Positions 1 through 11,130 are shown, counted from the stretch's first letter. The stretch: DNA of 64,000 nt from Balaenoptera acutorostrata (GCF_949987535.1 NC_080078.1:46526207-46590206), one strand, 5' to 3'. Notes: generated by a model not told the origin, from the letters alone. Made by a program: numbers and translations.

Positions 1-880
1 TTATCACTTCCGAGTGTGTTTATTTTGACAGCTTTTTATTTACTCTCTTTTTTTTTTTTCCAGTGGTTTATCAGAAATATGACCCCATCTGGAGACAGTG
101 AATAACTTTATGTTTTCCGTGGCCCTTCCAATCAGGAGTAACTACAGCTGCCGGGGGAACACTGAAAAAATGTCAATTAGCTATAAAAGTTTCACAAACA
201 AACATTATGTCTTCCTCTTACGAGTCCCCGGGTGCAGCTCAAAATGGAGCAATAATGTCCATAGTTAAAAATGGCTGTTAGGGGCCCCAGCCTCTTTTTT
301 TCCATTAACAATTGCTCGGCACTGGCGCCGGAGTCTCTGCCTGGGTATGGTGGAGCCCAGGCAACTGCAGAGTATGTGTGTTAAAAATAATTACAGCTCC
401 CATCACATTTATGGCACGGAGACGTGGCACTGGGTCCCTCTATGTGCAAACCACGTGGCCAAGTTCATCCCTCCAGGGAGCCGGGACTGGAGCCATCCCC
501 CCTGGCTCTCCAATCACCAGCTGCTTGTTTGCTACTCGTGTCTGAAAATCACATCAGGGTCACTCTGGCTCCGAGGAGGAATTAGAGAGCGGTCTGCTTC
601 CTGGTGTCACTCTTTGTGATTGTCCAGGACCCAACCCATGTGGCCTTTATTTACAGACAAGCGCTCTGTCCTCCAGGCTAGAAAGGCAAGGAAAGTCTCT
701 TTTCCACAAGTAAAACCAGGCAGGTACGGCCAGTGGATGTGACCTGTCTTGACATGTAAAGTGTCATAAAATCTTGTTTATAAAAACAGGCAGCCGGCCC
801 AAGCACTGTAGTTTGCTAAGTATATTTTTTAAAAATATTGCACTGAAATGTTATTTCTCTTGATTATTGAAGTTTTAGGT
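1..880. other. Unique non-coding sequence with conserved-looking block
   Basis: No repeat family recognised and no exon supported. The part at about 120-480 has AT-rich homeodomain-like cores, a run of CpG-containing words and few simple repeats, which is the texture of a conserved non-coding element. The short ORFs at 312-619 overlap in different frames and look like chance. Conservation is inferred from texture only. Confidence 0.35.
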
Positions 881-895
881 GCCCCCTTAAATCTT

Positions 896-1250
896 TTTTT
901 TGTTTTCAATTTATTTGTTTTATTTTTGGCTGCATTGGGTCTTCGTTGCTGCGCGCGGGCTTTCTTTAGTTGCGGCGAGCGGGGGCTACTCTTCGTTGCG
1001 GTGCGCGGGCTTCTCATTGCGGTGGCTTCTCTTGCTGTGGATCGTGGGCTCTAGGCATGCAGCCTTCAGTGGTTGTGGCACATGGGCTCACTAGTTGTGG
1101 CTCGAGGGCTCTAGAGCACAGGCTCAGTAGTTGTGGGGCACGGGCTTAGTTGTTCCATGGCATGTGGGATCTTCCCAGACCAGGGCTCGAACCCGTGTCC
1201 CCTGCATTGGCAGGCGGATTCTTAACCGCTGCGCCACGAGGGAAGTCCCA
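896..1250 (-). mobile_element. CHR-type tRNA-derived SINE with target-site duplication
   Basis: Full-length SINE in reverse orientation. The tRNA-like head lies at the right end, with a B-box-like word (reverse complement GGTTCGAGCCC) near 1186-1196 and an A-box-like word in the reverse of 1229-1240. The poly-A side is the T-rich left end. A perfect 15-bp direct repeat, gcccccttaaatctt, flanks it at 881-895 and 1251-1265, which fixes the boundaries and shows L1-type retrotransposition. Confidence 0.93.
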
Positions 1251-1439
1251 GCCCCCTTAAATCTTGCACCTGGGGCCAGTGCCTCCCTCTCCTCATCCTA
1301 CTCCCAGCGTGGCCTTCTGCCAGTGAGGAAGTGGATGGGGGTCCTTGCCCAAGGGTTCAACTCTGTGTTCCAGGGAAATGACTGTCACATTTAGCAGAGT
1401 CGGGGCAGAAGGATTCAGCAGTGCCTGGTGTGGAGGTGA

Positions 1440-1665
1440 CATCCGGAAAGAGCACACATACGGACCTTGGTTCCAGCTCTTGCTCTGCAGCCATGTGACC
1501 TTCAGCAAGTCATCCAGTTTCTCAGAGCCCCAGGCTCCCCGTCTACAAAGCTGAAACGATAATATCGACCTCAGAGTGTGGGCTGTAAAGATTAAATGAG
1601 ATAAAGTATGTCAAGTGGCTGGCCTCGGTAAGTGGCACTTTAACAAATGTTTGCAGAGTGAACAG
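1440..1665 (+). repeat. MIR SINE relic
   Basis: Diverged MIR in sense orientation. The core runs from the 'agctcttgctctgcagccatgtgacc' type region through 'cagtttctc' to 'agattaaatgagataa' in family order. Boundaries approximate. Confidence 0.7.
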
Positions 1666-2890
1666 AATGCACAGACTGTTGGTTGAAGGCCGGGAGGATT
1701 TTATATCATCAGATTGCCTTCCAATCAGCTGGACCTTTTTTTGTCATTTTCACTTGCTATGTCAGGTTTGCGTGATTTCTGCACGTGTTTATGTTCTGTG
1801 CTCGACCCAAGGGTAAGGTTAATGTACGAATTGCTTCTGTGTCTCCCATTATGCTTTGTACATAGGAAGCATCTGATAAGTATTTGTTGCATGTGTGGCA
1901 AGAGGAGGTTACCGATAATTATATGAATGGATATAGAACCAGGGAGTGTGGTTTCATCCCCCTGCTGCATGGATGACTTGAGCATTCACACTGTCAGCCT
2001 GAGGACCTTTAGGAGGCTCAGACCCAAAGAAGGCAGGTCCGAGCACCTTGAAGTTTTCTGTGACCCCTGTGATTCCTAAGTGGAGGGTCATATGCAGATT
2101 GCTGCCTGGGTACTTGGTCAACCCTCTCCACTGGGAGCAGCAGGAGACGATAGTTTAGTGCTTTTGCTATGTTTCCAGGACTGGCCCACAGAGTTTGAAT
2201 GAATTCCTAAATGCTCAAAAATCAGAAAGTTCACAGTCATCAATCAGGGTAATATGATGCTGGGGTTTGTTGGGGGAAAAAAGATGTCCAAAGGCTATAA
2301 GACAGGTGATCGTGTGATTTATGATTCAAGTTGGGGTAATTTTGCGAGTGAAAGGGGATGCTTTTAATAATTATGCTGGAATAAAAGACCCCAATCCAGG
2401 CTGTCCTGGGCAAAGCAGGACACATATTCACCCTACTTCCAAGGCAGTTCTGCAAAGTGCCTCCTGTTCAGTCTTGGAAAGATCAAGGCATCTGTGCCTC
2501 TGCCCCATAGGCAGCTGCGTGTCTGCCCTTGGCAGCCACTGCTGTCCCGTGGGTGATGGGCTGATTGTGCCTCCTTTTGCTGGCTGTGCCTCTCTTTATC
2601 CGGAAGCCCGGGGTCCCTGAGAGCTGGGCTGCTCACCCACGGCCATATGCTGGCTCTCCTGCTGCACTGGGCTCTCTGTTTGGGAGACTGAAGTTTTCCA
2701 GGAACCTGAAAAGCGGAATCAGAAGTAGAGAGACCAAGCCAAGGCAGGATGCCAATGAGGTGAACGGTGTGGGCTGCTCAATTGTCTTTGAGATAAATGA
2801 CTGATGTTAACACCAGGAAGGATTGTAGATCATCTAGTTTACTATCTCACTAATATCCTCTCTCTCACCCCTATTTACTGTGGAGGAGAC
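1666..2890. other. Mostly unique sequence, possible L2 3' end near 1780-1895
   Basis: The stretch near 1845-1895 resembles the L2 3' end (a 'tacataggaagcatctgataag' type segment followed by tatttgttgcatg). The remainder is unassigned and shows no supported exon. Confidence 0.35.
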
Positions 2891-2899
2891 TAAAATCAA

Positions 2900-3912
2900 A
2901 AGAGTAAAATAAGGCATGCAAGTTTATTAATTCCTTCAAATTGATGTCACTAGCCCACACCTCCCCCATGGATTCTAGCCTAGAATGTCCCCCGGCTTCC
3001 CCAATATCTCCACTAACAGAAATCCCACAGTCAACATGTCCAGCAGGGCCCCCGGTCCATCCACACGCCCGACCCCCTCCATACGCCCCCAACCTCAGCC
3101 AACGCAAATCCTGCCTCCCAGGCGCTCAGACTGCAGATCTTGGAGTTACTCGTGACTCCTTACGTCTCTGCCTTCTTTCACACATCATGCGGAATCTGTT
3201 AGAAAACGCCATCCAGAGTCTAACCACTTCTCACCACCTGTTCCAAGCCCCAGTTCTTTCTCACCTGGGTTATTATTGCCTTCTAACTGCTTCCACTCAT
3301 ACCTTCCCACAGTCCTTCACTCACTGAATTGAATAGTCAAATCAACCCCTTTAAAGCCTAAGTTGGCCCTGGCACTCCTCTGCTCAAAATCCCCTAGTTT
3401 CCCATCTCACTTAGAGAAAAATCTGAAATCCATACTCTGCCCTGCAAAGCCCTATACAAACTGTACCCGCCCCACTATTTGTTCAATCTCATCTTCTAAA
3501 AGGAGCTCCCTCGTTCACATGGCTACAGCCAGTCTGGCCTCCTTGCTGTTCCTCAGATGAACCAGGCGTGCCCCAGCCTTGGGGCCTTTGCACTGGCTGT
3601 TTCCTGTGTCTAGAGCATTCCTCCCTCAGGTCCACTTGGCTAAATCCCTCTCTGCCTTCAAGTCTTTGCTCAAATATCAGCTTCTATTAAAACTGCTACT
3701 CTTTGTGCCCTTTTCCTGTGATGTTTCTGCATAGCATCTACTGCCTTCTCATATACTCTATATTTTACTTATTTCTGTTTATTGTTTGTCTCCTCTGAGT
3801 GGAATAGAGCAACCTAAAGGCAGGAATTTGTGTGTCTTGTCCCCGCTGTGACCTCAGAGCAAGTACCTGGCACAAAGTAAGAATTTGATACATACTTGCT
3901 GAATGAATGAAA
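2900..3912 (+). mobile_element. LINE L2 fragment, 3' portion
   Basis: About 1 kb of L2 in sense orientation. Recognisable pieces are the 'ctcgtgactcc' segment near 3150, 'ccaagcccc' near 3245, the 'gcaaagccctatacaaactg' segment near 3445, the 'gcctttgcactggctgtttcc' segment and the 3' end, where 'cctggcacaaagtaag' is followed by tgctgaatgaatga at 3897-3910. Ancient and non-functional. Part of it (3437-3604) is duplicated exactly at 6348-6515. Confidence 0.82.
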
Positions 3913-4870
3913 TTGTCAGCTTTCACCAAACGTGTACCATTGGCCAGGGGCCTACTAAGTGTATCAAGATGATCTCAGCAAAATCCTTTCTCTTAAAGTG
4001 GCCCCGAGTCCTTGGGTTGAAGGCACAGCCAACCGTGGTGTGATGTGGTCATGATACAGCCCGTGGGGTTCTTGTTCTACCACGCGGGCTAGAGGGATCA
4101 AAGCAAATGATGTTTCCCCAGAGCAGGCCATGCTGGGGCTGGATCTTTACAAGTGCGTGGAATTTTACCAGGCAGTGGAGCAGGGTGGCAGAGCTGCATC
4201 TCACGTCCTAGTAGGTTTTCACTCTGTGTACTGCTGAGGGGGAAGGCTTGGTCCCAAGGAAATACAGAGAAGAAGTTATTTGTGACAGCCGTGTTGCCCA
4301 GACAGCACGTCCTTCTCAACAGACAGGAGGATGTGGCATCCCAGGACATTCAAGTCACCCAGGTGATCCAGTCTGCTCACCTGCTGGTAAATGAAAAACA
4401 ATTTCCCTTGAGAGCAACCTGGGCAGGTGACCTTGTGGCCCTGTGGCCACTGTACTGAGCACTGTCTATGGGAATCGCAGGATGGGATGTGTTGGTGCCC
4501 TGTTTCCCCACAAATCCTTTTCAGAACACAGTGTGCTTCTGTATTTCATTTCCCCTGGACTCTCAGGAAACCTAGGCATGGAAAGGGTCTTTGGTTTGTC
4601 ATTTCTTAGGATAATCTCCTTTAAGTCAAAGAATTGTCTATGGTGGAGTTCAGCTGTTTTGGCTAAGTCCAGAAGCCCTCTGGGGAAGAAAAGGACAGCC
4701 AGATATTTGATGTTTGTTAACTACATCTGTGACATAACTGAGAGAGAGGGAGAGAGAGCGAGAAGGCATTGGGCAGGTGCTACTTTTTGGCTTGGGGACC
4801 TCTGGGATCATAAGATTGATCTCAATTCTACCATTGTCTGCCCTGGTAAGCTTGACAGTTCTGGTGGTAA
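3913..4870. other. Unassigned non-coding sequence
   Basis: No repeat or exon recognised. A 159-codon ORF at 4443-4922 is unlike any family I know, overlaps the following LTR and contains a GA-rich simple stretch at 4739-4765. I regard it as chance. Confidence 0.4.
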
Positions 4871-4871
4871 T

Positions 4872-5290
4872 AAGAGTATATCGGATAACTATTTCTGTAT
4901 AACAAATCACTCCTACACTTAGTGGCCTCAAACAGTAATTTACTGCTTCTCACAATTCTGTGAGTGGCCTGGAAATGTCCTCTGCCAGTTTGTCTTGGAT
5001 CACTCATGAGACTGCATCCAGCTGGAGGGGCATGTTGGCTGGGGCCGGGCCCAGCTGGGATGACTGCCTAGGATAGCTGGAACTTCCTGCCATGTGGTCT
5101 TTGATCCCAGTTTCTTCACAGGAGGAGTCTTCCTGGCTTGATGGGCTCAGGGCAACATCCCAGAGGGTAAGCCCCAATGTTTAGCCCTTATCAAGTGCTT
5201 ACATCCCATTGACTTGGCCAAAGCGAGCCCCATGGGCAAGCCCAGAGTCAGTGTGGGAGGAGGTGTGACACTGGGAGGTGTGATCATTGG
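4872..5290 (-). mobile_element. MaLR (MLT1-type) LTR relic, antisense
   Basis: The left end reads as the reverse complement of the MaLR LTR 3' end: 'taacaaatcac', 'cttagtggcct', then a 'tctcacaattctgtgagt' type segment. The following GC-rich body with 'ccatgtggtctttgatccc' also fits. Non-coding solo LTR; exact subfamily not determined. Confidence 0.6.
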
Positions 5291-5644
5291 GCCATGGCTG
5301 TCACCGTCTTGCACAGGAGAGAAGAGATCACCAACCAGACCTCCTTAGCCCAGGTCCTCTGTGTCTCCTCCTTTACCTTTTGACTTCTGCGTGGTTCCTG
5401 CCTGCCATCCTGGGTGTGCTCTGACCATGGCTGCTGGACACTGGGCCCAGGTAGCACATCCTTAGCGCACTGCCCTCGGTGAAGTTTGGGGAAGGCAGGC
5501 CCTGCTTCCAGCTCTGATCCTGACCTTGAGCATCTGGGCCAGTTCTGTGTCACGCACACACCCCTTCCCTCTTCCCTGGAGTCAGAGATAACACTGCCCC
5601 CATGGAAATGAAACCCCCACTGGAGTTTGCTTCAGACATGTGTG

Positions 5645-6175
5645 GGCTCAGTGCCTAACAGGACAACACCCTTCCATTTTCATTTTTCCTCCTCCTGGTA
5701 TTCGTGCCCTTGTGTAATCCTCCTCGCTTGAGTGGGAGCCGGCTTTACTGACTCGCTTCCAACAAATAGAATATGGCAAGCAATGTAGTCGCTTCTGAGG
5801 GTAGGTTATAAAAAGGCTGTGGCTTCCATCATGGGTGATTTCTCGCTTTCTCTCTCGGGTCACAAACTGTGGGAGGACCCAGCTGCCAGCTTGTGAGGCA
5901 GCCCTGTGCAAAGGCCTCCATGGGTGAGCCTAGAAGCTGAGGTCACATGAGTGTGTGAGCTCAGGGCCTGAGCCCCCCAAGCCAACCGTTGTGAGAACAC
6001 AGCCCTGGCTGATAGCCAGAGTGCAGACTCATGAGAGACCCCAAGGCAGGACCACACATCCAAGATGCTCCTGGATTCCTGACCCACAGGAACTGGGCGA
6101 TTGTACATGTACATGGTTTCCAGCTCCTACGTTTGGGGTAATTTGTTACACAGCAATGGGTAGCTAATACACAAT
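5645..6175 (+). mobile_element. MaLR (MLT1-type) LTR relic, sense
   Basis: Contains the family segment 'caacaaatagaatatggcaa' at about 5760, 'cttctgagggtaggttataa' at about 5790 and the 3' end 'ggggtaatttgttacacagc' at about 6134-6153. Solo LTR with no internal coding region. The convergent MaLR at 4872-5290 appears to be a separate insertion. Confidence 0.75.
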
Positions 6176-6347
6176 CACATCCCCACATTGGGCCACAGCC
6201 TCTATAAAGTGTTCAGAGCCCAGGGGAGTCCCCCACCCCCAGTGAGCTGGTACAAGACTAGCAGAGGCAAGAAAGAGGAGCCATAGGGAGGGCATGGGGG
6301 ATCTGGAGGCTCTCTTTGGCCCCCTTGAGCCATCTGCCCCTACTTTC

Positions 6348-6515
6348 CTGCCCTGCAAAGCCCTATACAAACTGTACCCGCCCCACTATTTGTTCAATCT
6401 CATCTTCTAAAAGGAGCTCCCTCGTTCACATGGCTACAGCCAGTCTGGCCTCCTTGCTGTTCCTCAGATGAACCAGGCGTGCCCCAGCCTTGGGGCCTTT
6501 GCACTGGCTGTTTCC
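6348..6515 (+). repeat. 168-bp perfect direct duplicate of L2 segment 3437-3604
   Basis: Read base by base, this block is identical to 3437-3604 over 168 bp, in the same orientation, 2911 bp downstream. The bases on either side differ (3436 t versus 6347 c; 3605 t versus 6516 a). The flanks of this copy are not L2. The right junction shares tttcc with the recipient site. The L2 itself is ancient, so the perfect match points to a recent copying event or an assembly artefact. Confidence 0.95.
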
Positions 6516-6599
6516 AGTGTCATGATCTTTTGGAGCAATCAGCCAAGAGGAAAACAGTCCTCTCCAGGTTAAAGTGGTAGCAACAAGTAATTTAACACT

Positions 6600-7330
6600 T
6601 TCTTTTGATTGGATTAGTAGCAAAGGCATTGACTAGTCTCTTGCTGAGAGGAGGAAGGTTTAACCCGTCTAAATTAAATCTCTTCGGCATCGTTGGTTCC
6701 AACAGTCTCCTTACTCTGCTCCAGATGCTCTATACATTTCTGTTGTTGTTGTTCAGGGGTGGGAGGAGAAGCAGAAATGAATTCTCTTTTCTTGGGTAAA
6801 AGGACCGGTCGGTCGCCTCTCCCTCCCCAGCATGATTATTGCAGCGGCTGAGAGCCGCTGAGAAAAGCAATGGACCTGCCCGAATTAACACCTGACTTGG
6901 GTGAGCACCGAAGCAGAAACCGTCCCCCCTTTTAACACTGTGGCTCAGCCAGGCAGGCCGAGCCCTTTAATCGTCATCGATTATCTCATTCGGCCTGACT
7001 CTTGGGAAATCTTGGGCGAAAGCAAATTGAATTGGATATTTGCTGCCGCTCTTGTAAAAGGGGCCCCGCTTAGATTAATTTCAGTCATGATGGCAGCCCA
7101 GAAAACAAGACCCGGACTAGCGTGGCCAAGGGGGCTGTCTGGCCCCTTGAGAAGATGCAGCTCTTGTAAGCTGATGAATGGAAGGCGTGGCTTTGGGGCC
7201 AAGCACGATCTTTTAACCTAGAGGATTAGTCGCAGAGGGGCGGCTCCTTTGCACAGGAGCTCGCCTGGCTGGCACATGGAAGAGGCTGGTTGTTAAGGAA
7301 GATTAATTAAATAAAGCCCAGGCGGCATTG
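6600..7330. promoter_or_regulatory. Candidate conserved non-coding enhancer block
   Basis: About 730 bp of non-repeat sequence that keeps many CpGs while flanking DNA is CpG-poor. It carries homeodomain-type cores (attaattt near 7075, attaattaa near 7303), a 'tcatcgattatctc' segment with a GATA-like core near 6975 and several GC-boxes. Protein-coding potential is poor: stops break all frames over most of it. Enhancer function is inferred from texture only. Confidence 0.45.
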
Positions 7331-7865
7331 TTCCTGGGTGTCCTAGGCCCCCTAAGGAGAGAGGGCCGCACCAGGACTCTTGGGGGCAGGATCTTAGGAA
7401 TAGAGGGAAAAGAAGCCCTTTTGTGGACTGTGGGTGATTCTAAGAAATCCCTAGCCCTTAACGGGGGAAGATGAATAGGCAAAAGTTAAAAAGGCCAAGG
7501 GTTTATTTAATGAGAGAGGAGGATCTGGGGGCTGGCAAGTCCTGCTGGAGGCCCAAGGGCACAGCTGAGAGAGAGAGAACACAGCATTCAAACCCGAGGC
7601 CTGGGCCACCTGCCTCCTCATACACACTGACAGGAAATGGGGTCCTTCCACCCCGAGTAGAGGAGGTCCCAAGGGACGGAGAAAATCCCTGAAAGACTGG
7701 GTGACAAACATAGTGCCAACTAGAGAAAGCCAATGATGTGAGATCAGCATTTAGGCACCAACCTGGCTGGCAGTTGGAGCACGTAGGCTTCACAACGGAG
7801 AGAAAATGGGACCTCCGGCTGTGAACCTGGTGAGGCCATTTTGGGGAAGATGTTATGGGCAAAAT
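7331..7865. other. Unassigned non-coding sequence
   Basis: No repeat family or supported exon. The overlapping ORFs on both strands at 7451-7862 are not recognisable and probably reflect local GC content. Confidence 0.4.
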
Positions 7866-7867
7866 TA

Positions 7868-7900
7868 CAATAATAATAACAACAACAACAACAACACTAA
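7868..7900. repeat. (AAT)n/(AAC)n microsatellite
   Basis: Compound trinucleotide run, aat units followed by about seven aac units. A short TA run follows at 7947-7961. Confidence 0.85.
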
Positions 7901-8037
7901 CACGTATTATTTATCAAGCATCTTCTATGTGTCAAGTCAAGAGATACATATATATATATAATGATCCAGAAAGAAGTATTATTATTTGTGGTGAAATATG
8001 ATGCTTCACCCAGATCATCTTGGGTCCCTTTTCACCC

Positions 8038-8322
8038 TTTTTTAAAAATTGAAATATAGTTGATTTACAATATCGTGTAAGTTTCAGGTGTACAGCACAG
8101 CGATTCAGTTATACATATATATATGTGTGTATATATATATTCTTTTTCAGATTCTTTTCCCTTATAGATTATTACATAATATTGTGTATAGTTCCCTGTG
8201 CTATAGAGTAGGTCCTTGTTGGTCATCTATTTTTTATATAATGCTGTGTATCTGTTAACCCCAAACTCCTAGTTTATCCCTCCCCTCTTTTCCCCTTTGG
8301 TAACCATAAGTTTGTTTTCTGG
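8038..8322 (-). mobile_element. L1 3' UTR fragment with target-site duplication
   Basis: Antisense 3' UTR of the common L1 group of this window: 'tatagttgatttacaat', 'cagcacagcgattcagttat', 'gttccctgtgctata', 'ggtaaccataagtttg'. A 10-bp direct repeat, cttttcaccc, lies at 8028-8037 and 8323-8332. Heavily 5'-truncated with no ORF2 left. Confidence 0.85.
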
Positions 8323-8332
8323 CTTTTCACCC

Positions 8333-8740
8333 GTTTTGTATTTTGTGCACCCCAGGCTTGGGTGCGCTCTTGCTTCCAATGGTGAGCACATGAGACTGTT
8401 TTTTCATAGGATTTCTCTTGTGCTGGTGGAGCTTGCTTTGAAGAGATGAAAGTGCCCCAGAATTTACATCCACCCTCCTTCCCACCGCCCTTAACCAGAG
8501 GCTAATGGGTGCAGAGATATGAAAGCACCTCTGGGTGGAGCTAACACCGAGGCATCATTTACAGCCCAGGGTGCCCCTCCTGGATTAGGCTGAAGCTACC
8601 CTCTGCAGAACTTTGGCCTGAAATTACTCTCCTGCTTGGCTTCCTCTATTCTCCTCTTCTGCTTCCCCCACTCAATTTCCAGTTTCTCCTGGCTGCCCTT
8701 CCTTGATCCTACACATCCTCATCTTGGGATATGCTTTTGG
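8333..8740. other. Unassigned non-coding sequence
   Basis: No repeat or exon recognised. Confidence 0.4.
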
Positions 8741-8744
8741 GGAA

Positions 8745-8905
8745 CCTAACTTAAGACATTATCCCCGATTTGTAGGATAGAAAACTGAAGCTTACAGTGA
8801 GATGAAGTCATTTGCTTGCCCAGGGTCACTCAAGTAAATGGCTGAGCCGGGATTTACAACCAGTCCTATCTGACTCCAGGGTCCGTGTTCTTTACATCAC
8901 TTGTA
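8745..8905 (-). repeat. MIR SINE relic, antisense
   Basis: Reads as reverse MIR: 'gaaaactgaagcttacag', 'cccagggtcactcaag', 'ctgagccgggatttacaacc', then the 'tctgactccagggtccgtg' segment. Confidence 0.75.
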
Positions 8906-9470
8906 GAACCCACTTCCAAAGGGGAAGGCTTTGTGTATGGAAAACTGGGAGGAAAGTTCATGCTCATTGCCATTCTTTGGTTCCCTTTTAGGTGTGCTTC
9001 TTGCCCTTGAGATCAAGAGTTGGTAAAATTCAAGACAGCTTCAGTAGCAACTGTTGGGAAGAATGCAGTTGACTTGTCAGGATTTCTTAGTAGGTGTATT
9101 TCATTTAGTTTTTGCTAAAATTTGACCCCAAGAGTCAATGGGCTTACCCAAGTAGAATTACCCCAAAAGACACCATCCTTGTAGGTAGATGTGTAGCTTC
9201 TTCTATGCCCAAATTATTTCCTGTGCCAACATGGTACTGGCACATGGGCTACATCATCGTGAGGCATGATAGGTTTGTGTTTATTTCCTTTGAAAGCTAG
9301 AGTCAGGCCACCACTGTCATGATCCTGTCATTGTTATCTGCCTGCAAAGGAACTGGTTGGACCCAAAGGTAGATAAACTTTGGGCGCCTGATAGAACTCA
9401 AGCACTGGCCTTAGGTGTCTAATAAATTACCCAACATTGGAGAGGGGAGAAGAGTGACGACCAAAAGATG
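8906..9470. other. Unassigned non-coding sequence
   Basis: Nothing recognised. The 62-codon ORF at 9112-9300 has no known family features. Confidence 0.4.
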
Positions 9471-9479
9471 GGCAGATGC

Positions 9480-9725
9480 TAGAGACAGGGATGGCTTTGG
9501 ATTCAGAAAAACCTGGATTGAAATTTTGGCTCGTGAATTCGATGTGTACCTTCAGACAAGTTACCTAACACATCTAAGCCTCACATCCTCATTTGCAAAA
9601 TGGGAATTCAATTGTCCCTGATTTATAGAATTGCTGACTTTTTTTAAGAATTGCTGTGACTTTTGAATGAAATAGTGCTTGCAAAGTTTGGCAAATAGTA
9701 AGTAAGTATTTGATAATGGTCTGTG
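9480..9725 (+). repeat. MIR SINE relic
   Basis: Sense MIR: 'ggattcagaaaaacctgg', 'cagacaagttacctaac', 'tcctcatttgcaaaatggg' and a 'gcaaatagtaagtaagtatt' tail, in family order. Confidence 0.8.
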
Positions 9726-10234
9726 TGTTTCAATAGCTTAATTGCAAATAGTTTTTGCTTATGTTAAGCAAGAGGGAAAGGCAGGAGACTGCAGAAAATA
9801 TAGCTGGCATGTCAATGTGTATCAGCGTATACTTGAATTCTAGCAAGCTGCCTGCTCGCTAAACAGTTCTTGTCTTGCGCCTCTAATCAGGACGGGATCA
9901 AGGGAAGATATGTGTTATAAAGCACCATTCTCTCTCAGGACCCGTGTTTTCTGCAACTTGCTCAATGATGACAGCACAAAATACGGAACCCGTGTCTATG
10001 AATTTTTATGTGCTGGTGGGGCTCTGTCACCTTCAGACTCACAGACAAATACTTAATGTTTAGGCAGGAATTGCTTGGCTGCTGGTTTGAGGGCCACTCA
10101 GATTCATTTTCTACGTGTGTCCAACTGGCCTTGTCTTCTAGGTAACAATGGCTTTTGGTTGTAATCTTGATCAGAGGTCTCACAAGGTTCAGATTCAAGG
10201 TGTGTCTCCTGGAAATGTGCATGAATCACTAGGA
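9726..10234. other. Unassigned non-coding sequence
   Basis: No repeat or exon recognised. Confidence 0.4.
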
Positions 10235-10655
10235 CTGCAGTAATAGTGCCCCCCCAAAACATCCAAACTTCAATCAGTTACAACAACAGAGATTTATTTT
10301 CTTGCTTGTGTGACTTCCGGTCAGATGGATGGCTCTGCTTCTAGCTGTGGGTTGGGTTCAAGTCTGCTTGTGTGTCTTCATTCTGGGGCCCAGACTCCAG
10401 AGGTGCTGGCTCCGTGGGCATCCTCTGTTCATGGTGGTCCCAGGCCCAACCGGGTAGCACATGCAAAGCCTCTGCTCGGGTGACGTTGGCCAAAGTGATC
10501 ATCAGGCCAAACCCAACACCAAGCAGGTGGGGGAATGTACTCTGTCTAGCACAGTGGGAGGCTTTCCAAAGTCACGTGACAAAGCGTGTGGACGTAGAAT
10601 TGAATAGTGGGAGGGGGGTGAAGGAGTGTCACAACAATCAGACGTATCACATAGA
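10235..10655 (-). mobile_element. LTR-like ancient repeat, antisense, family uncertain
   Basis: The left end ('cagttacaacaacagaga', 'tttattttcttgcttgtg') and the right half ('ccaaagtcacgtgacaaagc', then a 'gtgggaggggggtgaagg' segment) have the order of antisense MaLR-like LTRs. I cannot assign a subfamily. Confidence 0.4.
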
Positions 10656-10959
10656 ATAATGAGGCTTCACACTGGACCCAGAACTAGGACAAAAGACAGA
10701 GACCACCAAAGAGAGATCAGAGTATTAGGACTGGTGCCCTGAGTATCAGTTTTGCACGGGACATGGAAATTACCCCAAAGGACACTCGTAGGTCTCTCTC
10801 CTCTACCCTGACTTGCCGATGATTATAAGTAAACTGATAAAAATAAATACTCACATGTATGTATCTGGAATTAATGATACCTCTAGGTAGATAATCACTA
10901 CCGTGGCTGAATGTGGGGGGGGCGTGACCTCCCAGATTCTTGTGTGACTAGAATTTCCA

Positions 10960-11130
10960 GAGAAAGTCACAATTTTGTGAGCCCTATAGGATTTCTCATG
11001 CAGGCTTTTGCTTGTTTTTGTCACTTGAATGATCCAAAAGTGGCTCTTTTAGCTAGGCAAAGCGTTCCTGTAATTACGTATTGCTAAGTCATATGCATTT
11101 TTTGAAAAATTAAACCAGTAGAGGGCGTGT
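10960..11130. promoter_or_regulatory. Candidate regulatory block with motif cluster
   Basis: Unique sequence with, in order, a homeodomain core taattacg (11071-11078), a MAF/AP-1-like tgctaagtca (11082-11091), an atgcat octamer-like core (11093-11098) and a CTCF-like word (11115-11128), all within about 60 bp. Function is inferred. Confidence 0.4.
11115..11128 (+). promoter_or_regulatory. CTCF-like core motif
   Basis: The word ccagtagagggcgt matches the degenerate CTCF core CCASYAGRKGGCRS at all but the last position. It lies outside any recognised repeat. A single motif match does not show occupancy. Confidence 0.45.

Noticed and set aside
900..1250. GC/CpG-rich stretch as a possible CpG island or promoter
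   Set aside because: The CpGs belong to the SINE body; target repeats show it is an insertion.
4443..4922. 159-codon plus-strand ORF
   Set aside because: Runs across a GA-rich simple stretch and into an LTR relic; no recognisable features.
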